Shown one piece after another: positions 39,058 to 40,796 of a stretch of DNA of 40,796 nucleotides. Both the position numbers and the translations under genes were made by a program. Numbering within the stretch: the first letter of the stretch is position 1; the number at the start of each line of letters is the position of its first letter. The DNA lies in contig DATNOU010000116.1 of NCBI GenBank assembly GCA_035601195.1, positions 1 to 40,796 on the forward strand, written 5' to 3'. This DNA comes from JAIBJP01 sp035601195 (GTDB lineage: Bacteria > Actinomycetota > Thermoleophilia > Gaiellales > Gaiellaceae). Under the pieces are notes generated by a model. That model saw only the letters and a program-made list of their open reading frames with translations, had not been told where the DNA came from and did no database searches.

Positions 39058-39752
39058 GCGGTCGCCTCCTCGGCCGATTCCGGCGCGAGGACGTACTCCT
39101 GCACGAACTCCTCGGCGTCCGGATAGCCGCTCGCGCGAATGGCTTCCGCCGCGGATTCGACGTCGTAGTGGCTTCGACGGAGTTCCACATCGGGGCCGAG
39201 CAGCGCCCAGCAGGCGATGCCCGCCTCTCCCTCGTAGGGCATCCCTACGCTGCCCGCGTTCACGAGCCGGCGGTCGCCGACGATCCGGTCGAACTGGACA
39301 TGAGTGTGGCCGCAGACGATCACCTGCTCGCGGACGCCGTCCAGCATTGGATCGAGCCGCTTGGGCGGGGTGATCGCCGTGATGATCTCCTCGTCGCTGC
39401 GGGGAGACCCGTGGCAGAAGAGAACGGATCCCAGGCCGTCCACGTCGCGGGACAGCGGGTGCGGCAAGGACGCGAGGAATGCAAGCTGCTCCTCGGTCAA
39501 CCGCTCGTGGTCCCATTGCGCCCTCGTCCGCCACAACCCGGGTTCCTCGGTCCCGGGGCTCACGACGTGGCGATCGGTGTTGCCCCGGATGAAGGTCGCG
39601 CCTCGCTCCCTGAGGCGCTCGAGGCACTCGGATGGCATCGGACCGAGCACTAGGTCGCCGCCGGACAGGATGACGTCCGCGTCCACCTCGCTCAGCACCG
39701 CCTCGAGCGCGGGCAGGTTCCCGTGGACGTCGTAGAGGGCTGCGACCTTCAT
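39024..39752 (-). CDS. Calcineurin-like metallophosphoesterase
   Basis: A YfcE/MJ0936-type phosphodiesterase fold with all metal ligands: LYDVHGN, SGGDLV, RGNTD, CHGSPRSDEE, CGHTHVQ. The first metal motif is D-V-H rather than D-x-H-G with Ser/Thr, which is common. The length of 242 residues fits. The substrate is unknown. The ATG overlaps the stop of the upstream methyltransferase gene (ATGA), so both are on one transcript. Its 3' end overlaps that of the presenilin-like gene on the other strand. Confidence 0.9.
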   Translation of the reverse strand: MKVAALYDVHGNLPALEAVLSEVDADVILSGGDLVLGPMPSECLERLRERGATFIRGNTDRHVVSPGTEEPGLWRTRAQWDHERLTEEQLAFLASLPHPLSRDVDGLGSVLFCHGSPRSDEEIITAITPPKRLDPMLDGVREQVIVCGHTHVQFDRIVGDRRLVNAGSVGMPYEGEAGIACWALLGPDVELRRSHYDVESAAEAIRASGYPDAEEFVQEYVLAPESAEEATAHFEGLADPSL

Positions 39753-40796
39753 TCGCGGACGAACAGCGCGACGGACTCGACGTGCGGCGTGTGCGGGAAC
39801 ATGTCCAGGGGGCGGACGCGCTCGAGCCGGTAACCGAACTCACCCACCAGCTCCTTCGCATTGCCGGCGAGGGTCGTCGGGTTGCAGGAGACGTACACGA
39901 GCCGCGGCGCCTCGAGCGCGGCGACCCGCCCGAGCGACTTGCCCGTCAGCCCGGCTCGCGGCGGGTCGACGACGACGACGTCGGGCGGCCCCGCGCGGTC
40001 GCGCAGCTCCTCCACGTCGGCCCCGACCTCCCCCGCGAAGAACGCGGCGTTCGTGACCCCGTTCAGCTCGGCGTTCTCGACCGCGCAGGCGATCGACTCC
40101 TCCGAGGAGTCGATGCCCCAGACGGTCAGGGCGTCTCGAGCGAGCGAGAGGCCAATCGTTCCGGCGCCGCAGTAGAGGTCGTAGATGGTCTCCTCCCCCG
40201 TCAGCCCCGCATACTCGCCTGCCAGACGGTACAGCCGCTCGCACATCGCCGTGTTGGTCTGCATGAAGGCGTTCGGGCGGACGCGGAAGCGCAGGCCGAG
40301 AAGCGCCTCCTCGATCGCCTCCTCTCCCCAGAGGAGCTTCGCGGGCAGGTTTGTCACCTCGGCCGGAGTGTCGTTCACGGCCCAATGCACCGACCTGACC
40401 TCGGGGAAAGTTTGCACGGCGGCGACGAAGCGCTCCTCCGGTAGCGCCCCCGGGGCCGTCACGAGAACGACGAGCGCCTGCTTCGTGTTCCGTCCCTCGC
40501 GAACGACGAGATGGCGAAGATAGCCCTCATGCGTCTCCTGGTCGAATGCGGTGAGCCCCTCCTCGTTGGCCCAGGCGTGGACCCGGTTGCGGATCGCGTT
40601 GCCGAGGTCGGTGGTGAGCCAGCAGCGCTCGACGTTCAGGACCTCGTCCCAGCGGCCCGCCTTGTGGAAGCCGAGCCCCACGCCCTCGGGCGTCTGCGTG
40701 AACGAGTACTCGAGCTTGTTCCGGTAATGAAAGAGGGATTCGGCCGGGACGGCGGGTTCCGCCTCGAAGCCCGAGAGCTTGCCGATCCGCTCCAGG
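39749..40796 (-). CDS. TrmA/RlmD-family RNA (uracil-5-)-methyltransferase, partial
   Basis: The gene runs off the window's right end, so its start and any amino-terminal iron-sulfur Cys residues are not visible. The visible part contains YRNKLEYSF, NAFMQTNT, the SAM site YDLYCGAGTIGLS, VVDPPRAGL, and the catalytic SCNPTTLAGN. It makes 5-methyluridine in rRNA or tRNA; which one is not decidable. The frame from 40681 to 40796 is also coding (LERIGKLSGFEAEPA), confirming continuation. The stop overlaps the phosphoesterase ATG. Confidence 0.92.
   Translation of the reverse strand, partial: LERIGKLSGFEAEPAVPAESLFHYRNKLEYSFTQTPEGVGLGFHKAGRWDEVLNVERCWLTTDLGNAIRNRVHAWANEEGLTAFDQETHEGYLRHLVVREGRNTKQALVVLVTAPGALPEERFVAAVQTFPEVRSVHWAVNDTPAEVTNLPAKLLWGEEAIEEALLGLRFRVRPNAFMQTNTAMCERLYRLAGEYAGLTGEETIYDLYCGAGTIGLSLARDALTVWGIDSSEESIACAVENAELNGVTNAAFFAGEVGADVEELRDRAGPPDVVVVDPPRAGLTGKSLGRVAALEAPRLVYVSCNPTTLAGNAKELVGEFGYRLERVRPLDMFPHTPHVESVALFVRE

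Noticed and set aside
1..40796. CRISPR array, insertion sequence, prophage or integron
   Set aside because: No evenly spaced repeats, transposase or phage-type genes were found; nearly all genes are chromosomal core or enzyme families.

Overview
The window looks like a piece of the chromosome of a high-GC actinobacterium, probably from a deep branch such as Thermoleophilia (inference). The evidence is the high GC content and frequent GTG starts, the actinobacterial order metG-tatD-rsmA-ispE / tRNA-Gln / glmU-prs, a dnaK-grpE-dnaJ-hspR-clpB operon, and an inositol-phospholipid gene pair. No phage, insertion sequence, rRNA or CRISPR array was seen.

Layout: 1-680 is almost empty. 684-7451 (minus strand) is a housekeeping block: prs and glmU, tRNA-Gln, then the tightly overlapping metG-tatD-rsmA-ispE operon with a small membrane protein. 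7.5-8.8 kb holds an AbrB-type regulator facing a frameshifted secreted M23 peptidase. 8.8-10.6 kb has rsmI and a ROK glucokinase, divergent from an LCP cell-wall ligase across a very short region with overlapping -10 boxes. 11.8-17 kb holds an FmdB zinc-ribbon protein, a GT-C glycosyltransferase and a decayed cyclase-ATPase-TPR gene. 17.1-19.4 kb is a psuK-psuG-cytochrome P460-like operon. 19.4-20.6 kb has three small minus-strand genes. 20.9-27.6 kb is the chaperone operon. 27.7-29.5 kb has an EamA transporter and a secreted Vps62-like protein. 29.6-32.7 kb runs moaA, a CDP-alcohol phosphatidyltransferase, and inositol-3-phosphate synthase fused to two ribbon-helix-helix domains. 32.8-37.7 kb has an intact paralogue of the decayed cyclase and a GT4-PHP fusion. 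37.8-40.8 kb has a divergent uracil-DNA glycosylase overlapping a presenilin-like membrane protein, then a phosphoesterase and an RNA methyltransferase cut by the window end.

Most notable: (1) the tandem RHH-inositol-phosphate synthase fusion with a perfect 22-bp palindrome just before its start and an internal ribosome site at the enzyme boundary, which suggests an enzyme that represses its own gene; (2) a bacterial membrane protein with all three presenilin/A22 active-site motifs; (3) a recurring TANNNT box 7-9 nt before start codons, pointing to leaderless transcripts; (4) two HAIR-like palindromes downstream of clpB; (5) a set of single-base frameshifts (M23, cyclase copy 1, hspR tail) that are either real decay or assembly errors.
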